From: Pseudoteredinibacter isoporae
Lineage (GTDB): Bacteria > Pseudomonadota > Gammaproteobacteria > Pseudomonadales > Cellvibrionaceae
Assembly (NCBI RefSeq): GCF_011602085.1
Contig: NZ_JAAONY010000001.1
Location: 1,612,001 to 1,676,000, forward strand
Reading direction: 5' to 3'
DNA length: 64,000 nucleotides
Shown: in pieces, positions 26,587 to 35,263 of the stretch
How positions within the stretch are numbered: the first letter of the stretch is position 1
How the letters are laid out: every line of letters begins with the position of its first letter
The notes under the pieces: model-generated
The model's database searches: none
Seen by the model: only the letters and a program-made list of their open reading frames with translations
What the model was told of the DNA's origin: nothing
Made by a program: the position numbers and the translations under genes

Positions 26587-28635
26587 TCAATGGCCTTGCT
26601 GGATGAGTTGGCGAAACAGGGTTTTCTCCTCGGTACTAAGCTCGTTAAAGGCCTTGCTTTTCAGCTCTTTGAGCTTGTTTTGGCGCGATTCTCGTTGCTG
26701 CTGCTGGAGCAGTTTGTCCTCGCAGGCTTTGAGCTCGGCGTTATCGTCAAAGTTCCCCTCGCGCATGGCGGCTGAGAGCACGGAAGTGCTTTGCTCGGCG
26801 ATATCCTTGAGCTTCTGCCACTCCTGTTGGCCATAGCTCGCCAACCAGTGGCCAGTGAGTTGGTGGATGTTGAAGTGGGGCCGGCTTTGCAGGCAGCGGC
26901 CCAGGCGCAGCAAAAGCTGGCTGTCCGGGTCTTTAAAGTGGCTGAACAGCTCAATATCGTCCAGTTCCTTGGCCAATTCTGGCCGGCTCATCAACAAGCC
27001 AATCAGCAGCTTTTGAGGACTGAGTTTGTTGTCCTGATTCGTTCCCCGGTTTGGCGGTATATCGTTGCTGGTCAGGACATTGCTGGTTCGAGGGCCCCTT
27101 GAGTCGGGCGCCGATGATTCGTTATAGCCTTCGATAGGGCCTGTATAAGCGCCGTCGATGTTCTCTTCAACCTGTTGTTCTGCCAGGGCTTCATAGGCTT
27201 GCCATGGATTGTCGCCATCGGGCGGCAGTTGTTCTGGGAAGTCCCTGGATGGCGCTTCTTGAGGTTCTTCAGCGCTTACTTCGTCGCTCGGTACTTTGCT
27301 CTCGTTGGGCAGTGCTGGCAGAGGTTGGTCGATCAGTTCGAGCAGAGTGTCCAGGCTGAGTTCTGTGCGCTTGGCCAGGTGCTTGAACATCAGCTCCCGA
27401 TATACCCCCTTGGGCAGCAGGTTCAGCATGGGGGCAGCGCGTTTGCTCAGCTGGGCTTTGCCGCCCATGGTGCTGGCGTCGATATCTTCGCAAAGGCTGT
27501 CGAACAAAAAGTCTTCCAGTGGGCTGGCGGTTTCTTCGATACGCTGCAGGAATTTGTCTTTGCCAAACTGCCGAACGTAGCTGTCCGGGTCTTGTCCGTC
27601 TTCCAGAAATAAAAATTTGATCTGCAAGCCATCGGTCATGACGGGCAGGGAATTGCTCAGGGCGCGCTTGGCAGCATTGCGGCCGGCGTTGTCGCCGTCG
27701 AAGCAAAAAATAATTTCCTGGGTGTGTTTGAAGGCCAGGCGCAAATGGGCTTCACCGCAGGCTGTGCCTAAAGTGGCGACCGCGTAATTAATATCAAACT
27801 GTGCGAGTGCGACGACGTCCATATAGCCTTCCACGACCAGCAGGCGCGGAATTTGTGAGTTCGCCTGGCGCGCTTCCCAAAGTCCATAAAGCTCTTCGCC
27901 CTTATGAAACACCGGGGTTTCCGGAGAGTTCAGATACTTGGGTTTTTCATCGCCCAGGACGCGCCCGCCGAAACCGATGACCCGGCCCCTGCGATCGCGA
28001 ATCGGGAACATGATGCGCTCGCGAAAACGGTCGTAGTAGCTGTTTTTGTTTTGATTGTGGATCAGCATGCCGGCTTCTTCGAGGCGCTTGCAGGTCGACG
28101 GATCCTTGGCCAGTTCCTGTTTCAGATTGTCCCAGCCGGCAGGCACATAGCCGATGCCAAAGCGTTTGCAAATTTCACCGCTTAGTCCTCGTGATTTGAG
28201 GTAGTTAACCGCCTGGGTTTTGCTGTTGTGCTGGCGCAATTGCAGCTGGTAATAACTGTCGGCTTTTTCCAGCAGGCTGAGGATTTCCTGGCGCTGTTTT
28301 TCCCGGGCTTTTTGTGCGGGAGAGGTGTTTTGTTTTTCTTTGGGCACCTCGACGCCGGCCAGCTTGGCGAGCTCGTCAACGGCATTGGGAAAGTCCAGAT
28401 GCTCGTACTCCATGATAAAGCCGAGTGCATTGCCGGAGGCGCCGCAGCCAAAGCAGTAGTAGAACTGCTTGTCGGGGCTGACGGTAAAGCTGGGGGTTTT
28501 TTCTTCGTGGAACGGGCAGCAGGCGCTGTAGTTTTTGCCGGTCTTTTTCAGTTTTACACGATGATCAACCACATCGACAATGTCGATGCGGTCGAGAAGA
28601 TCATCAAGAAAACTCTGGGGTATGCGGCCGCTCAT
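26587..28635 (-). CDS. dnaG: DNA primase
   Basis: Synthesises RNA primers at the replication fork. The protein has 682 residues, slightly longer than the usual 600-660. The N-terminal CHC2 zinc-binding domain is visible (CPFHEEKTPSF...FYYCFGCG, about 41-66). The Toprim catalytic core carries LVVEGYMDVVAL and FCFDGDNAGRNAA. A C-terminal helicase-interacting domain ends in FRQLIQQ. A Pro/Glu/Asp-rich insert (about 430-530) separates core from helicase-binding domain and explains the extra length. It lies between yqeY and rpoD, as in Pseudomonas. Confidence 0.98.
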   Translation of the reverse strand: MSGRIPQSFLDDLLDRIDIVDVVDHRVKLKKTGKNYSACCPFHEEKTPSFTVSPDKQFYYCFGCGASGNALGFIMEYEHLDFPNAVDELAKLAGVEVPKEKQNTSPAQKAREKQRQEILSLLEKADSYYQLQLRQHNSKTQAVNYLKSRGLSGEICKRFGIGYVPAGWDNLKQELAKDPSTCKRLEEAGMLIHNQNKNSYYDRFRERIMFPIRDRRGRVIGFGGRVLGDEKPKYLNSPETPVFHKGEELYGLWEARQANSQIPRLLVVEGYMDVVALAQFDINYAVATLGTACGEAHLRLAFKHTQEIIFCFDGDNAGRNAAKRALSNSLPVMTDGLQIKFLFLEDGQDPDSYVRQFGKDKFLQRIEETASPLEDFLFDSLCEDIDASTMGGKAQLSKRAAPMLNLLPKGVYRELMFKHLAKRTELSLDTLLELIDQPLPALPNESKVPSDEVSAEEPQEAPSRDFPEQLPPDGDNPWQAYEALAEQQVEENIDGAYTGPIEGYNESSAPDSRGPRTSNVLTSNDIPPNRGTNQDNKLSPQKLLIGLLMSRPELAKELDDIELFSHFKDPDSQLLLRLGRCLQSRPHFNIHQLTGHWLASYGQQEWQKLKDIAEQSTSVLSAAMREGNFDDNAELKACEDKLLQQQQRESRQNKLKELKSKAFNELSTEEKTLFRQLIQQGH

Positions 28636-28687
28636 GGGCTTAGTTTAACGAGCCGTTGAATGGGGCACAATTGGGGCTTGCACGCCC

Positions 28688-29134
28688 TCAGGACAACTTG
28701 GCTTTTACCAGTTGGCTAACGGCACCCATATCGCCACGTCCCTGAATCTGCGGCTTCACGAGGGCCATGACTTTGCCCATATCACGCGCGGATTCGGCGC
28801 CGCTGTTCTGGATGGCCTCATCGATGATTGCGGATACTTCGTCCTCGCTCAGTGCGGCGGGTAGAAATTCCTGGATGATGGCGCTTTCGGATTCTTCCTG
28901 CTCAGCCAGATCGATACGGTCGGCGTCGCGGAATTGTTGGGCGGAGTCTTTGCGTTGCTTGAGCATCTTGTCGAGTACGACCAGTACGCGGGCGTCGTCC
29001 AGTTCGATACGCTCATCCACTTCGATGCGTTTGAATTCCGCTTGTACCATGCGCAATACGCCCAGTCTGGCTTTTTCTTTTGCTCGCATGGCGTCTTTTA
29101 CAGCGGTGGCAATGGTCTTTTTCAGCTCAGACAT
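28688..29134 (-). CDS. yqeY: GatB/YqeY domain protein
   Basis: Cytoplasmic helical protein of 148 residues of the YqeY family, related to the tail domain of the GatB amidotransferase subunit. The N-terminus (KTIATAVKDAMRAKEKARLGVLRMVQAEFKR) and the C-terminal DMGKVMALVKPQIQGRGDMGAVSQLVK are typical. It may take part in tRNA-dependent amidation or bind tRNA, but its function is not established. Its place between rpsU and dnaG is the standard one in many gammaproteobacteria. Confidence 0.93.
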   Translation of the reverse strand: MSELKKTIATAVKDAMRAKEKARLGVLRMVQAEFKRIEVDERIELDDARVLVVLDKMLKQRKDSAQQFRDADRIDLAEQEESESAIIQEFLPAALSEDEVSAIIDEAIQNSGAESARDMGKVMALVKPQIQGRGDMGAVSQLVKAKLS

Positions 29135-29205
29135 GATTTTTCCTTATGTGCACAGTGAATAGGGGATGTAGAAACCCTTGTTAAATTGCGAAGGGCCAAA
29201 CGCGC

Positions 29206-29228
29206 AAGCCCAGCTCGAGGCTGGGCTT
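29206..29228 (-). other. Hairpin between rpsU and yqeY, attenuator-like
   Basis: AAGCCCAGC and GCTGGGCTT form a perfect 9-bp stem with a five-base loop. It sits 62 bases after the rpsU stop. No proper T-run follows on the minus strand. In E. coli an internal terminator between rpsU and dnaG reduces primase levels; this hairpin is in the equivalent position and may act similarly. Confidence 0.55.
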
Positions 29229-29289
29229 AGATACACTCACTCAAGCGAACTTGAGTTGGTCTGCGCTAACCTGTAACCAGGCTAGAAAC

Positions 29290-29505
29290 TTAGTACAGAC
29301 GCTGAAACTTGCGAGATTCGCGCTGAACCTTTTTGGCGTGACGCTTAACAGCGGCAGCAGCCTTACGCTTACGAACACTGGTTGGCTTCTCGTAGAATTC
29401 ACGACGACGTACTTCGGCCAGTACACCGGCTTTTTCACAAGAGCGCTTGAAGCGACGCAGAGCGATATCAAATGGTTCGTTTTCTTTCAGCTTAACAGCA
29501 GGCAT
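29290..29505 (-). CDS. rpsU: 30S ribosomal protein S21
   Basis: Small basic ribosomal protein of 71 residues, [19 protein letters not shown] at the start and Lys/Arg-rich through the C-terminus, the normal length and sequence for gammaproteobacterial S21. It binds the 30S platform near the anti-Shine-Dalgarno region and helps initiation. The start at 29505 is preceded by AAGGTAC; an in-frame reading back to 29652 is an extension into the promoter region. First gene of the block that continues through yqeY, dnaG and rpoD. Confidence 0.97.
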   Translation of the reverse strand: MPAVKLKENEPFDIALRRFKRSCEKAGVLAEVRRREFYEKPTSVRKRKAAAAVKRHAKKVQRESRKFQRLY

Positions 29506-29800
29506 TGTTGATTGTACCTTTCCAATTTTTAATTTCGTGTATCTGTTATGTGGTGCTTTGTTTCGTCTGTAGGCCGCATCGCGCGGGGCAAACACAGGAT
29601 TCACACCATTCCAAGGGGCGCAAATTCTATACAGTCTTGGCTGCCCGCGCAAGCTTTTGTCTCAGCAAGGGCTTGCGAAAGGGCAAATATACGCAATATC
29701 TTGGGGTGCAAGCCGTTTTGGGGCCGCATTTCTCTGGTAAGCCCGGCTCAAGCTGTTATCATGCCGGGCTTTTGTTTATCCCGCTGAAAAGGCCGTATTC

Positions 29801-30847
29801 ATGCGTGTTTTAGGTATCGAGACCTCCTGTGACGAGACGGGTGTCGCCGTCTACGATAGCCAGCAGGGGCTTTTGGCTCACAGCTTGTATTCTCAGGTGG
29901 AATTGCACTCTGAATACGGCGGTGTGGTGCCTGAGCTGGCGTCCCGGGATCACGTGCGCAAACTGCTGCCACTGATTGATGAAGTTATGGCCGCAGCCGG
30001 TACGCAAAGCCAGGATATTGACGGGATTGCTTATACCTCAGGGCCAGGATTAATTGGGGCCTTGATGGTGGGAGCCTGTGCGGGGCGCTCACTGGCGTAT
30101 GCCTGGGGGTGCAAGGCCTTGGGTGTGCACCATATGGAAGGCCACTTATTGGCCCCTATGCTGGAAGCCAATCCGCCTGCTTTTCCCTTTGTGGCGCTGC
30201 TGGTTTCCGGTGGTCATACCCAACTGGTGAGAGTCGATGGCATTGGTCGCTACCGCATGCTGGGGGAGTCTCTGGACGATGCCGCTGGTGAAGCCTTCGA
30301 CAAGGCGGCCAAAATGCTGGATCTGGACTACCCTGGAGGCCCTCAAATCGCCAAACTGGCGGAGCAGGGTGAACCGGGACGTTTCCGTTTTCCGCGTCCG
30401 ATGACGGATCGTCCCGGTTTGGATTTCAGCTTCAGTGGTTTGAAAACCTTTACCCTGAATACGGTTGCCGAGCACAAGCTCGAAAGCGGTTTGCCGGATG
30501 ATCAATGTTGCGCGGATATCGCCTACGCTTTTGAAGATGCGGTGGTGGCCACATTAGTGATCAAATGTCGTCGCGCTCTTGAGCAGGAAGGTTTAAAAAC
30601 GCTGGTGATTGCCGGCGGTGTTTCGGCGAATAAACGCCTGCGAGCCGAACTGGAAAGCAAGTTGGCCAAGATCGATGCCGGGGTGTATTACGCTCGACAT
30701 GAATTTTGTACCGACAACGGCGCAATGATCGCCTACGCCGGTTGCCAGCGTTTGCTTGCCGGCCAGGAGCAGGAACTGGCTCTGAAAGTTCAGCCGCGAT
30801 GGGATTTGGAAAGCCTGCCTGATATTTCAGCTGATGGTCCTTCCTGA
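29801..30847 (+). CDS. tsaD: tRNA N6-adenosine threonylcarbamoyltransferase
   Basis: Catalytic subunit that transfers the threonylcarbamoyl group to A37 of ANN-decoding tRNAs, with TsaB and TsaE. The 348-residue protein begins [19 protein letters not shown]. It has the metal-binding [12 protein letters not shown] and the nucleotide-binding SGGHTQLV and [10 protein letters not shown] stretches. It is divergent from rpsU, the usual arrangement. Together with tcdA in this window (59094) it provides two consecutive steps toward cyclic t6A. Confidence 0.97.
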   Translation: MRVLGIETSCDETGVAVYDSQQGLLAHSLYSQVELHSEYGGVVPELASRDHVRKLLPLIDEVMAAAGTQSQDIDGIAYTSGPGLIGALMVGACAGRSLAYAWGCKALGVHHMEGHLLAPMLEANPPAFPFVALLVSGGHTQLVRVDGIGRYRMLGESLDDAAGEAFDKAAKMLDLDYPGGPQIAKLAEQGEPGRFRFPRPMTDRPGLDFSFSGLKTFTLNTVAEHKLESGLPDDQCCADIAYAFEDAVVATLVIKCRRALEQEGLKTLVIAGGVSANKRLRAELESKLAKIDAGVYYARHEFCTDNGAMIAYAGCQRLLAGQEQELALKVQPRWDLESLPDISADGPS

Positions 30848-30917
30848 TTGTGTTAGTTGAACGCGCGCGATAGAAAACCTGACAGAGAATGTGGCAGCAA
30901 ACGTAACAGAGAGTGCT

Positions 30918-31280
30918 ATGGATATCGTTTTTATCGAAGGTTTATGTGTTGATGCGACCATTGGGGTGTTTGATTGGGAGCGCAAAATCAAGCAGCGCTT
31001 AAGCTTCGATCTGGAAATGGCCTGGGATATTCGTCCGGCGGCCAACACCGATGATTTGCAGCATGCTCTGGATTACAAGGCGGTGTCAGATCGCATTGTG
31101 GAGCATGTCTCAACCACCCAATACGAATTGATTGAATCATTGGCCGAGGAGCTGAGTGACTTGTTGTTAAAGGAATTCAAGATCTCCTGGTTGCGGATGA
31201 AGCTGAGTAAGCCGGGCGCGGTACGCGCGGCGAAAAACGTGGGTTTGTTGATAGAGCGCGGCCAGCGCGGAGATCGTTAA
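30918..31280 (+). CDS. folB: Dihydroneopterin aldolase
   Basis: Folate-pathway enzyme that cleaves dihydroneopterin to 6-hydroxymethyl-dihydropterin. It has 120 residues from ATG 30918; a GTG 27 bases earlier is less likely, since family members start directly with DIVFIEGL. The conserved GVFDWERKIKQRLSFD and DYKAVSDRIV stretches and the active-site Lys region (KLSKPGAVRAAKNVG) are present. Its stop overlaps the folK start (TAATG), so the two steps are translationally coupled. In Pseudomonas plsY normally lies between tsaD and folB; it is absent here. Confidence 0.94.
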   Translation: MDIVFIEGLCVDATIGVFDWERKIKQRLSFDLEMAWDIRPAANTDDLQHALDYKAVSDRIVEHVSTTQYELIESLAEELSDLLLKEFKISWLRMKLSKPGAVRAAKNVGLLIERGQRGDR

Positions 31281-31792
31281 TGGCGAGAGTATTTTTAAGT
31301 TTAGGGAGCAATGAAGACAGGGAATTTCATATCACGTCTTGTCTGGATGCCTTAAACCGCCATTTCAGAATTCTGGCGTTGTCGTCGGTTTATGAAAGTG
31401 AAGCCGTGGGGTTTTCTGGCGAGCCGTTTTACAACATGGTTGTGGAAATCGAAACCGAGCTGGATTTGGCGGCCCTCAATGACAGCTTGAAAAAGATTGA
31501 AGACGAAAATGGCCGTCGTCGCGATGTGCCACGTTTCAGTGGTCGTACGCTCGATGTTGATATTCTCTTGTACGATGATGTTGTCGGGAACGTGGCGGGT
31601 ATTGAGCTGCCTCGTGAAGAAATTACCCAGAATGCCTTTGTCTTGCTTCCGCTGGCCGAAATCGCTGCAGAAGACATTCACCCCACTTGTCAGCAGAGTT
31701 ATGCCGCTATGTGGCAAGCCTATGATAAGGGGCAAAAACTCTGGCCGATTGATTTCAATTGGCAGGGAAAAGCCATCTCTAAAGCGCAGTGA
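31280..31792 (+). CDS. folK: 2-amino-4-hydroxy-6-hydroxymethyldihydropteridine pyrophosphokinase
   Basis: Transfers pyrophosphate from ATP to 6-hydroxymethyl-dihydropterin, the step after FolB in folate synthesis. The 170-residue protein shows MARVFLSLGSNEDR at the N-terminus, EDENGRRRDVPRFSGRTLDVDILLYDD with the catalytic Arg and metal-binding Asp pair, and the LPREEITQNAFVLLPLAEI ending. It overlaps folB by one base. Confidence 0.94.
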   Translation: MARVFLSLGSNEDREFHITSCLDALNRHFRILALSSVYESEAVGFSGEPFYNMVVEIETELDLAALNDSLKKIEDENGRRRDVPRFSGRTLDVDILLYDDVVGNVAGIELPREEITQNAFVLLPLAEIAAEDIHPTCQQSYAAMWQAYDKGQKLWPIDFNWQGKAISKAQ

Positions 31793-31821
31793 ACGTGTTC
31801 GCTTGTGCCAGTTTTCAATCC

Positions 31822-32781
31822 CTATTCTTTACCGGTTACCGTTCGTAAAAACTGCTGATAATGTTTGGCGGTTTTTTTCGGGCGTTCCAGCATGGGAAGG
31901 TGGCCAGTATCTTCCATAATGATGGTGGTGGATTCTGGTAAACCTTGCTCAAACACTTGTGCCGAAGACACATCAATAATGCGATCGCTATCTCCCCAGA
32001 TCACCAAACTGGGGGTATGAATTTGCCCCAGCTTATCATCCAGTTCATAGGGCTGCTTTGTTAGATCCCTGGCGACTTTCTCATTGAAGTCTTTTTGCTC
32101 GAGGGCTTTTTGGGCGACGTAATTTTTGGCGATCTGTGGCATGGCAGGTGGGTGGTTAAACGCCAGAGCAAAGAGCCGATCCAGATCTTCACTGCTTTCC
32201 AATAGCAAAATATTGCGACCTTCTGCCCAGGCTTTACTGCGTGGGCTCAGCTCAGGTTCTTTTACGCCAGCGCTGTTCAATAAGCCCAAGCTCAATACTT
32301 TGTCTGGGTGTTCCAGGCTGTAGGCTGCTGACAACATGCCGCCCATGGAATTTCCCAGCAGGTGGAAGCGGGGTAATTTCAGTGCATCCACAAAGGCTTG
32401 TAAGCGTTCAACCTGACTGTTGATGTCGTAGCTTTGCTCGGTGAGTCGACTGCTGTCGCCAAAGCCGGGCAGGTCGGGAATCAGAACACGGTAGCGATCA
32501 CTGAACTGGGCGGCAAAGCGGACCCAATTGTCTTTATTTGCGGCATAACCATGCAGCATCAAAAGAACCGGTGCGTTTTCAGGACCGCCAGTAAGGTAAT
32601 GAATGTCGTGATCAGCGACAGTGATCTGTTTTAATTCAAGGCCAGCCTGTTTTCGTTCGTGGCTGATGCCCGCTTCGACGAGAGTCGACGGGCTGAGAAA
32701 ATAGAGGGCAGAGTATGTGGCAATCGCCAGGGCAATGAGGCCCACTAAAAAATAGAGCAGCGCGCGCATGTTGGAATCCAA
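31822..32781 (-). CDS. Membrane-anchored alpha/beta hydrolase
   Basis: Serine hydrolase of 319 residues. A hydrophobic N-terminal segment (about 6-28, LLYFLVGLIALAIATYSALYF) anchors it, probably with the catalytic domain in the periplasm. The fold shows LMLHGYAANKDNW (oxyanion region), the nucleophile elbow GNSMGG, WGDSDRIID for the acid and GHLPMLERP for the catalytic His. Closest in pattern to lipase/esterase LipA-like hydrolases of Pseudomonas-type bacteria. It is convergent with folK and not part of the folate genes. Substrate unknown. Confidence 0.87.
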   Translation of the reverse strand: MDSNMRALLYFLVGLIALAIATYSALYFLSPSTLVEAGISHERKQAGLELKQITVADHDIHYLTGGPENAPVLLMLHGYAANKDNWVRFAAQFSDRYRVLIPDLPGFGDSSRLTEQSYDINSQVERLQAFVDALKLPRFHLLGNSMGGMLSAAYSLEHPDKVLSLGLLNSAGVKEPELSPRSKAWAEGRNILLLESSEDLDRLFALAFNHPPAMPQIAKNYVAQKALEQKDFNEKVARDLTKQPYELDDKLGQIHTPSLVIWGDSDRIIDVSSAQVFEQGLPESTTIIMEDTGHLPMLERPKKTAKHYQQFLRTVTGKE

Positions 32782-32956
32782 CTTGTTCTTTTAGGTGATT
32801 CTTGCTGTTTTCGCGTTAATCGCCATAAAGGCGCGCAAATAATAACCTGAAAAAACGCGTAGAACTACCGCTATGGCTGGTTTTTTGGCGTCACTGGCTC
32901 AGTTAAATCGAAAGTGTGATTTAGTTTTGAGCGCCATAATGATGGGCTATGTCACT

Positions 32957-33685
32957 TTACATGTGCAGGCTTCGACCGCCATCGATGGCCAGTACCTGCC
33001 CCGTAGTATAGGGAGCCTGTTCTGCCAGATACCAGGCGGCCTGACAAATTGGGGCTTCGCCACCACAGCGTTGCAGTGGAATTTTGGCGAGTACAGTGGA
33101 ATTTTCTTCGCCACCTTCCGGCCAAAGTATCGCGCCCGGAGCAATGCCGTTGACGCGAATATCCGGGGCCAGTTCCATCGCCAGGCTCTTGGTGAGCATC
33201 ACGTTCGCGGCTTTGGCCATATTGTAGATGCTGTGTCCGGCCATGGGTTTTTCGGCGTGAATGTCCGCAAAGTTGATGATCGCTCCCTGGCGTTCAGCCA
33301 GGCTTGGTGCCAGAGCCTGACTCAGGAACAGAGGTGCTTTGGCATTGCTGCCCATCAAATCGTCCCAGTGCTGTTCATTACAGTCAGTAATGGGGGTGGG
33401 ATAAAAGCTGCTGGCATTGTTGATCAGCAAATCCACTCGCCCCCATTGGCGGGTAGCAGTGTCCGCCAGTTGGCGTACGTCATTGAGCTGGTTTAAATCG
33501 GCCTGAATGCTGAAACAGCTGTCCGGTGTTTTCCGATTCAATTCGTTCGCGAGGGCTTCAGCGGCGTCGCTGGAGGTGCCGTAGTGGAGCAGAATGCGAT
33601 AGCCGCCTTCGTGAAAGCGGCGGCACAGAGCGGCGCCGATACGCTTGGCACCTCCGGTAATAAGGGCAACAGGAGCTTCACTCAC
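32957..33685 (-). CDS. folM: Pteridine reductase (FolM-type SDR)
   Basis: Cytoplasmic short-chain dehydrogenase of 242 residues. TGGAKRIGAALC at the N-terminus is the pteridine-reductase variant of the dinucleotide motif. NNASSFYPTPI and YNMAKAANVMLTKSLA (catalytic Tyr-x-x-x-Lys) follow, with APGAILWPEG near the end. Relatives reduce dihydromonapterin or dihydrofolate, consistent with the nearby folB-folK pair. The start is a GTG at 33685 overlapping the cca stop (GTGA), so it is translationally coupled to cca. Confidence 0.88.
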   Translation of the reverse strand: MSEAPVALITGGAKRIGAALCRRFHEGGYRILLHYGTSSDAAEALANELNRKTPDSCFSIQADLNQLNDVRQLADTATRQWGRVDLLINNASSFYPTPITDCNEQHWDDLMGSNAKAPLFLSQALAPSLAERQGAIINFADIHAEKPMAGHSIYNMAKAANVMLTKSLAMELAPDIRVNGIAPGAILWPEGGEENSTVLAKIPLQRCGGEAPICQAAWYLAEQAPYTTGQVLAIDGGRSLHM

Positions 33686-34923
33686 GCGGGTTTTCCTTTT
33701 TCTTTGCGATAGTGTTCAAGGGCGTTGATACGCTGTTGTTCCAATTGTACGCCGATATCGGCACCGCTGTAGCCCTGGGCAATAATCTCTTTGGCGTTAA
33801 TTCGACAGGCAATCTCAAAGGCGGCTTTCAGATAGTCTGTTTGTGGGTAGGGCTGCTCTTCAAAACCTGTTCGGCCTCGACTATCGGCAAGGCTGCCGAG
33901 TAAAAAATCGTCCAGTGCCTGAGGATTGCGGTAGGCATCCAGTTGTTTGAATAATTTTGCCAGAGTGGCACCGCGCAGCTCCATGGCACGATGGCTCAGG
34001 GTGTGGAATTCGGCGAGGTGCAGGGCGCATCGCAAAAAAGCTTTGGGAATTCGCAGGCGTTCGCAGAGTGTTCGAATCAAGGGCAGGCTGCGTTGTTCAT
34101 GGCCGTGATGCCGAGGAAGAATGTCGGCGGGCGTTTTGGCTTTGCCCAGATCGTGCAGCACGGCTGCCAGACGGATTCTCGGTTCCTCGCTGAGTTTACA
34201 GGCCTGCTCCAGAACCATCAGGCTGTGTAAACCAGTGTCGATTTCCGGGTGATACTCTGCGCGCTGGGGAACGCCGAATAAGTCATCGAGTTCAGGCATC
34301 AGAACATGCAGTGCGCCGCAACCGCGCAGGCATTCAAAGTAAGCGCTCGGGCTGCGTTCGCCCAGTGCCCGTTCGGTTTCTTTCCATACCCGCTCGGGCA
34401 CTAGATGCTCGACTTCGCCCGCAGCAACCATGTTTTTCATGAGTTGTTGGGTTTCCGGGGCAATGGTGAATCCCAAATGGGTGTAGCGGGAGACAAAACG
34501 TGCGATTCGTAAAATACGCAACGGGTCTTCTGCGAATGCATCGGAAACATGGCGAAGGATGCGGTTGTTGAGGTCTTCCAGGCCACCGTAAGGGTCGATA
34601 AATTTACCGTCCGCACTTTTGGCGATGGCGTTGATGGTTAGGTCTCGTCGACTCAGATCATCTTCCAGGCTGACATTTTCTGTGTTGACGCTAAAACCGC
34701 CATAGCCGTGGCCGGTTTTTCGTTCGGTGCGTGCCAGTGCGTATTCTTCTTTGCTGTCAGGGTGCAGAAAAACCGGGAAGTCTTTGCCGACTTGCTGATA
34801 ACCTTCGGCAATCATATTTTCCAGGTCTTGCTCGGTGGCTCCTACAATTACCCAGTCCCGTTCATGAAAGGGGTAATTCATTAGCTCATCGCGTACCGCG
34901 CCGCCGACTAAATAGCATTCCAT
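33682..34923 (-). CDS. cca: CCA-adding tRNA nucleotidyltransferase
   Basis: Adds or repairs the CCA end of tRNAs. I start at ATG 34923, MECYLVGGAVRDELM, which gives 413 residues, the size of the E. coli enzyme; the longer reading has no homology before it. The catalytic RDWVIVG and RRDLTINAIA segments and the tRNA-binding middle part are present. A C-terminal HD domain (LAAVLHDLGKAKT) indicates the multifunctional form with phosphohydrolase activity. In Pseudomonas cca lies close to folB-folK, so the neighbourhood is conserved. Confidence 0.96.
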   Translation of the reverse strand: MECYLVGGAVRDELMNYPFHERDWVIVGATEQDLENMIAEGYQQVGKDFPVFLHPDSKEEYALARTERKTGHGYGGFSVNTENVSLEDDLSRRDLTINAIAKSADGKFIDPYGGLEDLNNRILRHVSDAFAEDPLRILRIARFVSRYTHLGFTIAPETQQLMKNMVAAGEVEHLVPERVWKETERALGERSPSAYFECLRGCGALHVLMPELDDLFGVPQRAEYHPEIDTGLHSLMVLEQACKLSEEPRIRLAAVLHDLGKAKTPADILPRHHGHEQRSLPLIRTLCERLRIPKAFLRCALHLAEFHTLSHRAMELRGATLAKLFKQLDAYRNPQALDDFLLGSLADSRGRTGFEEQPYPQTDYLKAAFEIACRINAKEIIAQGYSGADIGVQLEQQRINALEHYRKEKGKPA

Positions 34924-35200
34924 AAATTTCGTGCTTGACCTTGATCGAATCTTGTTCGACACTGTAAAGGATTTACTTATTGGCGGCCAGTGTAATCACA
35001 TGAGAACGGGCGGCCAAGTTTCTTTACCAGCAGTCTCTTTGAACCGAAGAACTGTAAAACATTATTTTGGATATCCCTGTGAACCATATGTTTGCCACCA
35101 TTATTGTGCGAAAGGCGGTGAGTCCCTCAGTCTACCTGTGGGCGAAACTGTGTGCCGTGCGTGGCAAAGGGCGATCCAATTAATTCATTGATGTGATTTA
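34924..35200 (+). ncRNA. Structured leader of the EamA permease gene, candidate riboswitch or attenuator
   Basis: No credible protein is encoded here. TTTGCCAC (35091-35098) and GTGGCAAA (35161-35168) are exact reverse complements, enclosing 62 bases that contain GCGAAAGGCGGTGAGTCCC. GGCGGCC occurs twice further upstream (34982-34988 and 35009-35015); each can pair with the 5' arm of the terminator that follows. This is the layout of a transcription-terminating riboswitch, but I match it to no known class. A few bases resemble cobalamin-type cores, not enough to claim it. Confidence 0.4.
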
Positions 35201-35201
35201 A

Positions 35202-35230
35202 AAGGGCCGCCAGTAGAGCGGCCTTTTTTA
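35202..35230 (+). terminator. Rho-independent terminator just before the EamA gene
   Basis: GGCCGC (35205-35210) and GCGGCC (35218-35223) form the stem, followed by TTTTTT. It ends 33 bases before the permease start, so it either insulates the gene or attenuates its expression. Confidence 0.8.
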
Positions 35231-35263
35231 TGCCTCTCTTCGCCGCCCATTTGGGAGTGTATT

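Noticed and set aside
35091..35168. Cobalamin or cyclic-di-GMP riboswitch
   Set aside because: A few short matches (GCGAAA...GGTGA.TCC) exist, but the diagnostic B12 box and GEMM core are absent.
34931..35191. 86-codon + strand frame in the cca-EamA intergenic region
   Set aside because: It overlaps the structured leader, has no domain and no ribosome binding site; RNA structure explains the stretch better.
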